From: an uncultured Verrucomicrobiota bacterium
GTDB lineage: Bacteria; Verrucomicrobiota; Verrucomicrobiia; Limisphaerales; UBA9464
Direction of reading: 5' to 3'
Length of the DNA: 64,000 nt
Assembly (NCBI GenBank): GCA_903922605.1
Contig: CAIXUG010000089.1
Location: 1 to 64,000 of the forward strand
This document shows, in pieces, positions 43,786-52,168 of this stretch (positions are counted from its first letter, which is position 1; the number at the start of each line of letters is the position of its first letter). The notes under the pieces are model-generated. The model did no database searches, had not been told where the DNA came from, and worked only from the letters and a program-made list of their open reading frames with translations. The translations under genes were made by a program, and so were the position numbers.

Positions 43786-44751
43786 ATGCCACTGACACAT
43801 ACTCGCGACCTGTTTGCGAAGGCCCTGAAGGGCAAATACGCCCTCGGCGCTTTCAACGTGAACAACATGGAGCTGCTCCAGGCGATCATTGAAGCCTGCG
43901 AAGAGGAGAAGGCTCCCGTAATGCTGCAAATCTCCAAGGGAGCCCGCGACTACGCCAATCCGGTCTATCTCCGGAAGCTCATCGAGGCCGCCGTCAGCCT
44001 CTCGACCATCCCCATCGCGGTCCATCTCGATCACGGCGACAGCTTCGAGCTGTGCAAGCAGTGCATCGACGAGGGCTTCACCAGCGTGATGATCGACGCC
44101 TCGCACGATCCTTTTGAGAAGAACGTCGAAGTCTGCCGCAAGGTCGTGGAGTACGCGCACAAGCACAACTGCGTCGTCGAGGGCGAGCTCGGCATGCTCG
44201 TGGGCGCGCAGCACGATGACGGCGAAGAGGGCGGCGCCTACTCCAAGGGCGGCGCTTACACGCACCCCGACGAGGCCGTCGAGTTTGTGAAGCAGTCCGG
44301 CGTGGATTCCCTCGCGGTCGCCATCGGCAACAGCCACGGCGCCTACAAGTTCAAGGGCGAACAGCACCTCGATCTCGAGCGCCTCAAGGCGATCAAGAAG
44401 GCGCTGCTTGACGCCGGCATGGGTGACTACCCGCTGGTGCTCCACGGTGCCTCCTCCGTGCCCAAGGACCTGGTGCTGGAGATCAACAAGTACGGCGGCA
44501 CGATGGGCGAGGAAACCGCCGGCGTGCCCGAGGCCGACATCGAAATCGCCCGCCGGGTGGGTTGCACCAAGGTGAACATCGACACCGACCTCCGCCTCGC
44601 GATGACGGCGGCGATTCGCAAGGTGTTCTCCGAGAAGCCGAAGGAATTCGATCCCCGCAAGTACCTCGCCCCGGCCCGCGCCAAGGTGAAGGAGCTCGTC
44701 CGCCACAAGGTGCGCAACGTCCTCTGCTGCTCCGGTCACGCGTTTGACTGA
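43786..44751 (+). CDS. fba: Class II fructose-bisphosphate aldolase, 321 aa
   Basis: Zinc enzyme cleaving fructose-1,6-bisphosphate to glyceraldehyde-3-phosphate and dihydroxyacetone phosphate (or a tagatose-type homologue). Features: GAFNVNNMELLQAI, HLDHGDSFELC (catalytic Asp and zinc His), EGELG, the metal-site AIGNSHGAYKF and PLVLHGASSVP, and NIDTDLR. Length fits class IIB. It is followed by an intrinsic terminator 29 bp downstream and stands alone. Confidence 0.95.
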   Translation: MPLTHTRDLFAKALKGKYALGAFNVNNMELLQAIIEACEEEKAPVMLQISKGARDYANPVYLRKLIEAAVSLSTIPIAVHLDHGDSFELCKQCIDEGFTSVMIDASHDPFEKNVEVCRKVVEYAHKHNCVVEGELGMLVGAQHDDGEEGGAYSKGGAYTHPDEAVEFVKQSGVDSLAVAIGNSHGAYKFKGEQHLDLERLKAIKKALLDAGMGDYPLVLHGASSVPKDLVLEINKYGGTMGEETAGVPEADIEIARRVGCTKVNIDTDLRLAMTAAIRKVFSEKPKEFDPRKYLAPARAKVKELVRHKVRNVLCCSGHAFD

Positions 44752-44779
44752 GCCGCGGCGCAACCGCGTTTTTCCAGAC

Positions 44780-44816
44780 GGGGCCGGAAGGGAACTTCCG
44801 GCCCTGTTTTCTTTTG
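44780..44816 (+). terminator. Intrinsic terminator after fba
   Basis: GGGGCCGGAAG, loop GGAA, CTTCCGGCCC then TGTTTTCTTTT. Confidence 0.85.
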
Positions 44817-44818
44817 TG

Positions 44819-44960
44819 AGCAGTAACCAGTGATCAGTGAGTCAGTGATCAGTAACCAGACACGACAAAGGCCGATAAGGATGTCGACTCCGGCCTCCGC
44901 CTCATTGCCCACTGACTCACGGTTCACTGATTACTGACCCACTGATTACTGATTACTGAA
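44819..44960. repeat. Inverted array of CAGT/GATCAGTGA words between fba and comF
   Basis: Left arm 44819-44859 is built from CAGTAACCAG, TGATCAGTGAGTCAG and TGATCAGTAACCAG; right arm 44910-44960 is built from CACTGATTACTGAC and CACTGATTACTGATTACTGA. Between them GGCCG...CGGCC adds an inner stem. The right arm runs into the stop codon of the comF gene (44953-44955). Confidence 0.8.
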
Positions 44961-45711
44961 CGACCTGCCCGCCAAGAACCGCCCTGGCCACCGACCACGC
45001 ACACACCCGCCCCGCCCCCATCTGCCGTAGCGTCCGCGCCACCGCATCGGTGGTTGCCCCGGTGGTCAGCACGTCATCCAACACGATCAGGGCTTCGCCG
45101 CTGAGCTTCGCCTCCGCCTTCGGCGCAAAGGCACGGCGGACATTTTGCACGCGTTCTTCGCGACTCAGCCGGGTCTGGGTCCGGGTGGGCTCGCTCCGGA
45201 TCACCAGATCGGTCCTGACGGGCAGCTTCAGCTTCTCGCCCAACTGGCGCGCAAGCCGTTCGGCCTGGTTGAACTCGCGTTCCCGCTGTTTCACCGGATG
45301 CAGCGGCACCGGCACGATCCCCTGCCAACCCCCATCCAGTAGTGCCGGCGCGGCCTCGCGGCATAGCAGGTCGGCCAGAAACGGCTCAAACCACAGCGCC
45401 CGGGAATATTTGTAGCGGTGGATGACGTCCAGCACGGCCCCTTCGGCCACGGCGGCCGCCCGGGCGGTTTCAAAGTGCAGTTCCCGATCCTGGCAGTTGG
45501 CACAGGTGAACGTATCGGTGATCGCCCCGGCAAAGGTCAGCCCGCAGCGCTCGCAGAAGGGCGGCCGGATGAACCGCACATCGCGCCAGCAACGGGCACA
45601 CACATAGCCCTCGTCCGCCCGCGCCCGCTCCACCCCGCAAAGCTGGCAGCACTCCGGGTAGATGAACCCCAGCACCGGCTCGGCCAGACGGCGTAACGCA
45701 GCCAGATTCAT
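44953..45711 (-). CDS. ComF family phosphoribosyltransferase-like protein, 252 aa
   Basis: ComF proteins help DNA uptake during transformation or carry out unassigned phosphoribosyl transfer. N-terminal double zinc ribbon: CCQLC, CARC, CERC, CANC (residues about 20-80). The PRTase fold follows, with the PRPP loop LIVLDDVLTTGATTDAV and VPVPLHPVKQREREFNQAE. The start at 45711 gives a conserved length; a longer frame to 46527 is a shadow of the protease gene. It overlaps the CPBP gene by 4 bp (ATGA). Confidence 0.92.
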   Translation of the reverse strand: MNLAALRRLAEPVLGFIYPECCQLCGVERARADEGYVCARCWRDVRFIRPPFCERCGLTFAGAITDTFTCANCQDRELHFETARAAAVAEGAVLDVIHRYKYSRALWFEPFLADLLCREAAPALLDGGWQGIVPVPLHPVKQREREFNQAERLARQLGEKLKLPVRTDLVIRSEPTRTQTRLSREERVQNVRRAFAPKAEAKLSGEALIVLDDVLTTGATTDAVARTLRQMGAGRVCAWSVARAVLGGQVVQ

Positions 45712-46595
45712 GAGGCCAATGGCGGTTGCGATCGCCAGCGCAGGGCCAGCGGGATCGAAACCAGGGAAAGCACGATCAGGGCTGACCAGCCGTCGTAAAG
45801 CTTGGCCGAACCCCAAAGCGAACCGCTGGCACCCGGTGCTTCCACCGTCAGAAAGCCGTAGGATTTCAGCCAGAAGATCCAGCCGGCATGCAGCCCCATG
45901 CCGAACCAGAGCGCGCCGGTCCGTTCCCGCGCCCATGCCAGCAGACCTCCCGCCAATGCCAGGGTCAGCAGGCCCGGAAACATCGCCGACGGGTCCATGA
46001 AACCATGGAGCATCCGCCCCAGCATGAGGAATCCGGTGGTGGCATCGACCTGGATCGGCTCCGGCGGCCGCTCGAAGAAATGCACCAGTGCATACACCCC
46101 GCTGCTCACGGCGGCCGCAAACGCAAAGGAACCCCCGCGCCGCAACGCGCTGAATACGGCCCCGCGAAACAGCAGTTCCTCCAGCACACTCACCAAGAGG
46201 GCGGAACCCACGGCATTGGCCAGGTGTTTGGCCCATTCGGCAATCGTGTGATCCCCCCGCCACTGGCGGCCGCCAAAAACCAGGGCCGCCACCGCCGCCA
46301 AGGCGAGCGAAACAAAGCCGAAGGCGAGCCCCGACCCGGCTTCCCGCCACCACGGGACTGATCGTTTCCAGCCAATTTCCGCCCAGGACCTCAGTCCGAG
46401 TGCCCGTACCAGCGGCCAGATGCCCGCCAGGGCCAGCACCAGCAGGCAGCGGTTCACGTAGCGGTGGAACGGCTGATGCGCGATGCCCGACCCGGGTGCA
46501 TAATGCTGCACCGCCAAATAAACCCATGGCGCGACCGCCGCCGCGCCCAGAAAGACGGCGGCGAGATAGCCGAGCAACGCGCGCAGTGGTTTCAC
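45708..46595 (-). CDS. CPBP (Abi) family intramembrane metalloprotease, 295 aa
   Basis: Integral membrane protease related to CAAX-processing enzymes. About 8 hydrophobic helices; the catalytic motif EELLFRGAVFSAL (EExxxR) is near residue 140, with later His in VYALVHFF and FGMGLHAGWIFW completing the site. It starts with GTG. The comF gene follows with a 4-bp overlap. Roles of homologues include protein maturation and bacteriocin self-immunity; here not known. Confidence 0.9.
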   Translation of the reverse strand: MKPLRALLGYLAAVFLGAAAVAPWVYLAVQHYAPGSGIAHQPFHRYVNRCLLVLALAGIWPLVRALGLRSWAEIGWKRSVPWWREAGSGLAFGFVSLALAAVAALVFGGRQWRGDHTIAEWAKHLANAVGSALLVSVLEELLFRGAVFSALRRGGSFAFAAAVSSGVYALVHFFERPPEPIQVDATTGFLMLGRMLHGFMDPSAMFPGLLTLALAGGLLAWARERTGALWFGMGLHAGWIFWLKSYGFLTVEAPGASGSLWGSAKLYDGWSALIVLSLVSIPLALRWRSQPPLAS

Positions 46596-46693
46596 CGGGC
46601 GGACTTTACCCGGCCTGGCCTTTCACGGCGAGCGGCGCATTTCCCTTTTGTCATGGAACTGCATCTGCTAGCTACCGCGCGCCTTTTATAGCC

Positions 46694-47515
46694 ATGCCAG
46701 TCTCCGGATCCAAATTGGGGCCCTACACCCTGCACGAGTTGATCAACTCGGGCGGGATGTCGGAAATCTGGCTGGCCACAGACGACGCGGGCCGCTCGTT
46801 TGCGGTCCGGACAATGCTGAACAACTCCACGTTTGCCTTCACCGAGCGGAAGCGTTTCAACACCGGCGCGGAGACCCTGCAAGCCTGCCAGGATGACAAC
46901 CTCATCATCGGCTACGTCGAGCATGGCAAGATCGGCGGCGAGCTGGCGCTGGTCATGGAATATGTGGAGGGCGAGAACCTGAAGCTGCTCATGGGGGCCA
47001 ATGACCCGGTGCTCACCGAGAACATCGCGCAGGTGCTCATCGACTTCGCCTCGGCGATGGAAGTCGTGCACGGCCGCGGCTTCATGCACCTCGACATCAA
47101 GCCGGAGAACGTGCTGCTCACCCGCAATGGCAGCCTGCGGCTGATTGATTTCGACCTGGCCCAGCCGATCCCGAACCCGCCCCGCAAGCTGGACAAGAAT
47201 CCCGGCACGCCCGCCTACATGGCTCCCGAACAGCTCTTGCGGCAGCCGGTCGATCACCGGGCCGACATCTGGGCCTGGGGCGTGAGCGCCTACGAACTGC
47301 TCACTTTCAAGAAGCCCTTTCCCGGCGAAAACCCCGACGAGGTGCTGCGTCGCCAGTTGGATCGCAAAGACTTCGTATCCCCGCGCGAGATCAATCCGGA
47401 TATCCCCCCGGCACTCGAGAACGTCGTCCTCCACTGTCTGGAAAAGGACATGGCGAAACGATATCCCTACACCAGCAAGCTGGTGCACGAGCTGAAGCAG
47501 GGGCTCTACGTCTGA
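46694..47515 (+). CDS. Serine/threonine protein kinase with altered catalytic motifs, 273 aa
   Basis: Kinase fold of PknB type without C-terminal sensor domain or membrane helix. Glycine loop LINSGGMSEIWLA; the usual ATP-binding Lys of VAIK is Arg39 (FAVRTML); catalytic loop HLDIKPENVLL (residues 132-142) has Leu instead of the Arg of HRD but keeps Asp134, Lys136 and Asn139; the DFG motif is DFD (152-154). APE (YMAPEQ) and the Asp-Trp helix (ADIWAWG) are intact. It may have low or altered activity, or be a pseudokinase-like scaffold. The start at 46694 gives MPVSGSKLGPYTL. A stem-loop and deoA follow 75 bp later. Confidence 0.88.
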   Translation: MPVSGSKLGPYTLHELINSGGMSEIWLATDDAGRSFAVRTMLNNSTFAFTERKRFNTGAETLQACQDDNLIIGYVEHGKIGGELALVMEYVEGENLKLLMGANDPVLTENIAQVLIDFASAMEVVHGRGFMHLDIKPENVLLTRNGSLRLIDFDLAQPIPNPPRKLDKNPGTPAYMAPEQLLRQPVDHRADIWAWGVSAYELLTFKKPFPGENPDEVLRRQLDRKDFVSPREINPDIPPALENVVLHCLEKDMAKRYPYTSKLVHELKQGLYV

Positions 47516-47526
47516 AGGACGGGCCG

Positions 47527-47566
47527 GCAAACCCCTCGTTTCGGGATAGCCCCGAAGAAGGTTTGC
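47527..47566. other. Stem-loop between kinase gene and deoA
   Basis: GCAAACC at 47527-47533 pairs with GGTTTGC at 47560-47566, with inner TTCGGG/CCCGAA. No T-run; possibly an attenuating or stabilising hairpin. Confidence 0.5.
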
Positions 47567-47590
47567 TGATCATGCTGGGCGGACCTGAAG

Positions 47591-48901
47591 ATGAATTTCC
47601 TGTCGCTTATCGAAGCCAAACGTGATGGCCACGCCCTCTCGCCGCAGCAGCTTCAGGATTTTGTCCACGCCCTGGTCGCCCAAGAGCTGCCGGAATACCA
47701 GATCGCCTCGTTTCTGATGGCGGTTTTCTTCCGGGGTCTGGATGCCACCGAACTGCCGGCGCTCACGCTGGCGATGCGGGATTCCGGTGAAAAGCTGAGC
47801 TTCCCCGAGGATCCCCGGCCGCTCGTGGACAAGCACTCCTCCGGCGGCGTCGGGGATAAGGTCTCCCTGCCCCTGGTGCCCTTGCTGGCGTGCCTGGGCT
47901 TCCGGGTGCCCAGCATCTCCGGCCGCGCCCTCGGGATCACCGGCGGTACCCTCGACAAGCTGGAGTCCATCCCCGGCTTCACCACGCAGCTGCCCCGTCA
48001 GCGCATCATCGAGCAGGTCCAGTCCCTCGGCCTGGCCATGGCCGGGCAGACGGAGCGGATGGTCCCGGCCGACCGGATCCTATACGCGTTGCGCGATGTG
48101 ACGGGCACCGTTCCCAGCCTGCCGCTCATCACCGCCAGCATCCTGTCGAAAAAACTCTCCGAATCGCTCGATGCGCTGGTGCTGGACGTAAAATTCGGCC
48201 GGGCGGCGTTCATGCAGACCAGGGAGGAGGCCCGGGCGTTGGCCCAGGCCATGATCGGGTTGGCCAGCTCCTGCGGGGTCAACACCCGCGCGCTGCTGAC
48301 CGATATGGACACCCCGCTCGGAGAGGCGGCGGGCAACTGGTTGGAAGTTCGCGAATCCGTCGACTGCCTTTCGGGTCATGGGCCCCAGGATCTGCGGGAA
48401 CTGGTGGTGGCCTTTGCCGCCCATCTGTTGTTGCAAACCCGCCGCGAAACTTCGCTCGCCGCCGCTCTCGACCGCGCCTCGGCATGCCTGGACTCGGGCC
48501 TGCCGTTGCAGAAATGGGAAGCCATGCTGGCCGCGCAGGGTGCGGATATGCACCGCTACCGGGAATTGCTGGGCCGCGACACCCTTGCCGACACCGTGGT
48601 GGAACTGCGTGCCGAGCGGGCCGGGTACGTCGCCCGCTGCGATGCCCGCATCATCGGCGAAGCCATCCGCGACTTCGGTGGCGGCCGTCTGAACAAAAAC
48701 ACGGTGATTCGCCCGGAGGTCGGCGTGGATCAGTTGGCCAAACCGGGACAACGCCTTGAAAAAGGGCATCTAATCGCAAGAATTCATGCGGCAAATAAGG
48801 AAGCGGGTGAGGTGATGTGCCACCGTATCGCCTCGGCGTTTTGCCTGAGCGAGGCAACCGCCCCCGGCCGGTCGCCAATTGCCGAGGTGCTCATGACGTG
48901 A
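47591..48901 (+). CDS. deoA: Thymidine / pyrimidine-nucleoside phosphorylase, 436 aa
   Basis: Phosphorolysis of (deoxy)thymidine or uridine in nucleoside salvage. The signature SGRALGITGGTLDKLESIPGF and the phosphate site KHSSGGVGDKVS are intact; small helical lid domain (residues 1-65) and C-terminal domain are of usual size. A purine counterpart (punA) lies at 60846 but not in an operon with it. Choice between thymidine (DeoA) and broad-specificity PyNP is not certain from sequence alone. Confidence 0.93.
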   Translation: MNFLSLIEAKRDGHALSPQQLQDFVHALVAQELPEYQIASFLMAVFFRGLDATELPALTLAMRDSGEKLSFPEDPRPLVDKHSSGGVGDKVSLPLVPLLACLGFRVPSISGRALGITGGTLDKLESIPGFTTQLPRQRIIEQVQSLGLAMAGQTERMVPADRILYALRDVTGTVPSLPLITASILSKKLSESLDALVLDVKFGRAAFMQTREEARALAQAMIGLASSCGVNTRALLTDMDTPLGEAAGNWLEVRESVDCLSGHGPQDLRELVVAFAAHLLLQTRRETSLAAALDRASACLDSGLPLQKWEAMLAAQGADMHRYRELLGRDTLADTVVELRAERAGYVARCDARIIGEAIRDFGGGRLNKNTVIRPEVGVDQLAKPGQRLEKGHLIARIHAANKEAGEVMCHRIASAFCLSEATAPGRSPIAEVLMT

Positions 48902-49071
48902 TTCAAAGGGATGGAAATCATCCATTTGCATGGTTTCAACTGGCCCTTTAATGCGGCCAAAATGAATCGTTTCAAAAATAATTCCCGCTTGACCTTATCT
49001 AGAAATACTGCCTAAATCTTACCAGCTAAAGCCTAAGCGGGCCCGGTTGAGTGCTCCTAACCCATGAACAG

Positions 49072-49722
49072 ATGAATACAATGAAACTCAAATATGGAAT
49101 TTTGTTTGCTGCTGTAGGTACCGCAGTTTCCACCTTCGTTTGCACGGCTGGCTACAGTGAGAACAGCGGTTTCGTTGCCTCTCTCTCCACTGGCTCCGGT
49201 GTGGCATACAACCTCGAAATCGGCGGCACCAGCTACCAGATCGCCCAATCGGGTGCCTACGGCAACCAGATCCAGCTCGCAGCCGGTTCTGATCTGCATC
49301 TCGCCAATTTCTCGGTTTCCTACGGTGCCAACTATGCTCTGGCCGGCGGTTTGCAGGTCTCGCTGTACGCCAACGACGGCGCTAACGGGACCCCGGGTCA
49401 GCTGCTTTACTCGAGCGCCCCGATCGACATCAACAACGGCGGCGGAACGGTCAGCATCAACTATGCAAACCCGCTGATTCCTAACGAACTGACGTTCTTG
49501 GTTCAGTTTTCCGGCCAGAGCGCCACGGATAAGGCCGGTCTGCTGTTCCCGAACTCTGATCCTTCGGTGGGAAGCCTCGCTTTCAAAGATTACTGGGTGA
49601 AGGACGGCAACAGCTTCACACTGCAGCATGCGGTCGTGCCCGAACCCAGCACCTACGCTCTCGCCGGCACCGCCGGTCTGGCCTGGCTCGCGTTCGCCGG
49701 CTACCGCCGCTTCCGCAAGTAA
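49072..49722 (+). CDS. PEP-CTERM sorted exported protein, 216 aa
   Basis: Exported protein with signal peptide (KYGILFAAVGTAVSTFVCTA) and sorting tail VPEPSTYALAGTAGLAWLAF plus YRRFRK. The body is a paralogue of the protein at 19951 (VSLYANDGANG, LLYSSAPIDIN, ELTFLVQFSGQ, AGLLFPNSDPSVG). Start may be 49072 or 49081. A weak TTGACC-18-TAAATC promoter-like pair lies at 48989-49018. A terminator follows. Confidence 0.85.
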   Translation: MNTMKLKYGILFAAVGTAVSTFVCTAGYSENSGFVASLSTGSGVAYNLEIGGTSYQIAQSGAYGNQIQLAAGSDLHLANFSVSYGANYALAGGLQVSLYANDGANGTPGQLLYSSAPIDINNGGGTVSINYANPLIPNELTFLVQFSGQSATDKAGLLFPNSDPSVGSLAFKDYWVKDGNSFTLQHAVVPEPSTYALAGTAGLAWLAFAGYRRFRK

Positions 49723-49750
49723 GCTCGTGTAAGAGTTAACTAATCTTTCA

Positions 49751-49782
49751 AAAGGCGCAGCCAAGGCTGCGCTTTTTTTATT
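49751..49782 (+). terminator. Intrinsic terminator after PEP-CTERM gene
   Basis: AAAGGCGCAGCC-AA-GGCTGCGC followed by TTTTTTTATTTT. Confidence 0.9.
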
Positions 49783-49853
49783 TTCCACGGCGGCTGCAAC
49801 CGCCCGCAAGGAAACCTTGGCGGGGGCAACCTTTCAGTCATGTTGTGAACGCT

Positions 49854-51953
49854 ATGAAGCTCCGTCAGTTATTCCGGCTACTTCTGGCACTGTCGCTGGC
49901 CCCCTGCATGGCCTGGGGACAGGCGCGGACACAGGTCCGCCTGCTATTGGATCAGACCACGGTCAAGCCCGGCCAGACCTTGATGGCCGCAGTCGAGATG
50001 CAGACGCCCGCAGGCTGGCACACGTATTGGCGGAACCCCAGCGAAGTTGGCGGTCCGGGCACGGCTACCAAGATCGTGTGGACACTTCCCACTGGCATCA
50101 CGGCCGGGGAAATCCAATGGCCGGTTCCTTCCAAACTTTCGGACCAGGCCGGTGACACCCACGTCTATCTGGGAACCGTGCGGCTATTGGTGCCGTTGAA
50201 CGTGGCCGGCGACGTCAAGCCGGGGCCGCAGGAGCTGAAAGCCCGCGTTTCCTGGCTGGAATGCGAGACCGAGTGCATTCCGGGGAAATCTTCCGTTACC
50301 GCTTCCCTGACCATTGGCGACGAGCCGCAAGCCTCCTGGGAGGCCGCCCCAATCACTGCCGCCCGCAGCCTGCTGCCGTCTTCGGCACCGCAGCACGCCA
50401 TCGCCGCGTGGGAGGGTGAAGCCACCGGAGATCAGCGGGCGCTGCTGCTGGAGTGGCAGACGGAGGCCAAAGCGGCTGACTTTTTCCCCTACGAAAACAA
50501 GGCCGTCGAAATCGGCTCCAAAACCGAGGTGCTTCCGTCCAATGGAGGGAAGCTGCGGTTGCGAAAGCTTATCAGCAAGACCGACGCCGGCTGGCCCATG
50601 AAGGTCACCGGCCTGCTGGTGGCCAACCCGGCTTCTCCCGAGCGCAAGGGTTACGAAGTCACCCTGCCCATCAGCGACGCGCTGATGGCCACCGCCGCTG
50701 CCAAAGTTGAGCCTTTTTCCCTGGTGTCGCTGTTGCCCATGCTGGGCTTTGCCTTCGTGGGCGGCCTGATTTTGAACATCATGCCCTGCGTACTGCCCGT
50801 GCTGGCGCTGAAGATCCTCGGCTTTGTACGGCAGGCCGGCAACAACCCCGGACAGGTCCGGCATCTGGGCCTCATGTATGGGGCGGGAGTGCTCACGTCC
50901 TTCCTGATCCTCGCCGGGGTGGCCTTGGCGGTGCAGGCGGCCGGCGGCGTGGCGGGCTGGAGCACCGCTTTCCAGAACCCGCAGTTCCGCGTCATCATGT
51001 GCGTGCTGCTCGTCCTGGTGGCGCTGAATCTTTTTGGCGTGTTCGAGGTGAATCTGGGTGGCGGCGCCTTGGGGGCGGCCGGTGATCTCTCCACGAAGGA
51101 AGGGGCCTCGGGGGCTTTCTTCAACGGCGTATTGGCCGCCGTGCTGGCCACTCCCTGTACCGCCCCGTTTCTGGCGACCGCTGTCACCTTTGCCTTCACC
51201 CAGCCGCCGCCGGTCCTGCTGGCCATTTTCCTGACAGTGGGGCTGGGACTCGCCACCCCCTTCGTCGTGCTGTGCTGGCAGCCCGCATGGCTGAAACTGC
51301 TGCCGAAGCCGGGTGCCTGGATGCTCCGCTTCAAGGTGGCCATGGGTTTCCCCATGCTGGGCACCGCCATTTGGATTTTCTGGTTCACCGCGAACCGGCT
51401 GGGCCAGTCCGGCGTGCTCTGGCTCGGCCTTTTTCTCGTGATCCTCGCCGCCGCCGCCTGGGTCTGGGGCGAATTTGCCCAACGTTCGGACCACCGGGGC
51501 GCGGCCGTCGGCATCGCGCTGGCACTGCTTGCGGCGGGCTACTTTGGCATCCTGGAGGGTGAGCTCGATTGGCGCACCCCGCAGTCGAAGAAAAAGCCGA
51601 AGCTGGACTGGCAGATCTGGAGCGCTTCCGCCGTGTCCCAGGCACGGATGGAGGGGCATCCCGTGCTGGTGGATTTCACCGCCGACAACTGCGCGAACTG
51701 CAAGTTCAACAAGGCCACCTCGATCGAGATCGGCTCCACCATCGCAAAGATCGAGGATCACAAGATCACCACGCTCGCGGGCGACTTCACCGACGCCGAC
51801 CCGGCCATCGCGGCCGAGCTGCAGAAGCACGGCCGCCGGGGCGTGCCGCTGGTGCTCGTCTATTCCCGCGACCCCTCAAAGCCGCCCCGCGCGCTGCCGA
51901 CCGTGCTGACTCCCACCATCGTGCAGGAGGCGCTCGACTGGGCGTCACAGTGA
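49854..51953 (+). CDS. DsbD-like thiol:disulfide interchange protein, 699 aa
   Basis: Passes electrons from cytoplasmic thioredoxin across the inner membrane to periplasmic disulfide partners. Signal peptide (residues 1-22), N-terminal DsbD-alpha-like domain (about 25-170) with a CETEC motif near residue 140, additional beta domain to about 280, then about 8 membrane helices with the paired Cys motifs NIMPCVLPVL and ATPCTAPFLA, and a C-terminal thioredoxin domain with DFTADNCANCKFN (Cys-Ala-Asn-Cys). It resembles ScsB/DsbD-type members longer than E. coli DsbD (565). A GTG 9 bp upstream is an alternative start. Confidence 0.9.
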   Translation: MKLRQLFRLLLALSLAPCMAWGQARTQVRLLLDQTTVKPGQTLMAAVEMQTPAGWHTYWRNPSEVGGPGTATKIVWTLPTGITAGEIQWPVPSKLSDQAGDTHVYLGTVRLLVPLNVAGDVKPGPQELKARVSWLECETECIPGKSSVTASLTIGDEPQASWEAAPITAARSLLPSSAPQHAIAAWEGEATGDQRALLLEWQTEAKAADFFPYENKAVEIGSKTEVLPSNGGKLRLRKLISKTDAGWPMKVTGLLVANPASPERKGYEVTLPISDALMATAAAKVEPFSLVSLLPMLGFAFVGGLILNIMPCVLPVLALKILGFVRQAGNNPGQVRHLGLMYGAGVLTSFLILAGVALAVQAAGGVAGWSTAFQNPQFRVIMCVLLVLVALNLFGVFEVNLGGGALGAAGDLSTKEGASGAFFNGVLAAVLATPCTAPFLATAVTFAFTQPPPVLLAIFLTVGLGLATPFVVLCWQPAWLKLLPKPGAWMLRFKVAMGFPMLGTAIWIFWFTANRLGQSGVLWLGLFLVILAAAAWVWGEFAQRSDHRGAAVGIALALLAAGYFGILEGELDWRTPQSKKKPKLDWQIWSASAVSQARMEGHPVLVDFTADNCANCKFNKATSIEIGSTIAKIEDHKITTLAGDFTDADPAIAAELQKHGRRGVPLVLVYSRDPSKPPRALPTVLTPTIVQEALDWASQ

Positions 51954-52002
51954 GGTCCGCCTCCATGGCGGCCTGACAGCCCCTTCAAAGGCTCGTGCCT
52001 AC

Positions 52003-52100
52003 GTAGGTGACGACGTAAGGAGTCTCTATCTTTCCATTTTCGCCCCCGTCACAGTCTGCATCACCGAGACCAGAGTGAGACTCGTCACCTCGTCTCCTAC
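52003..52100. repeat. Imperfect inverted repeat with GTAGGTGACGACGT arms
   Basis: The 24-base arm 52003-52026 (GTAGGTGACGACGTAAGGAG, then TCTC) matches the reverse complement of 52077-52100 at about 20 positions. It occupies the gap between the DsbD-like gene and miaB; nothing else is seen in this 215-bp gap. Confidence 0.7.
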
Positions 52101-52168
52101 CATCAGCGTGGAAAAAACCCGTTGGCGGGCCGATCCGGCTTCCCTACGTTGCGCGCCACTTTCGCTCC

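Noticed and set aside
45712-46527. Extension of the comF frame to 46527
   Set aside because: ComF starts at 45711 with a zinc-ribbon N-terminus; the upstream part is the out-of-frame CPBP gene.
50184-51830. 548-codon minus-strand frame opposite the DsbD-like gene
   Set aside because: Gln/His/Gly-rich shadow without motifs.
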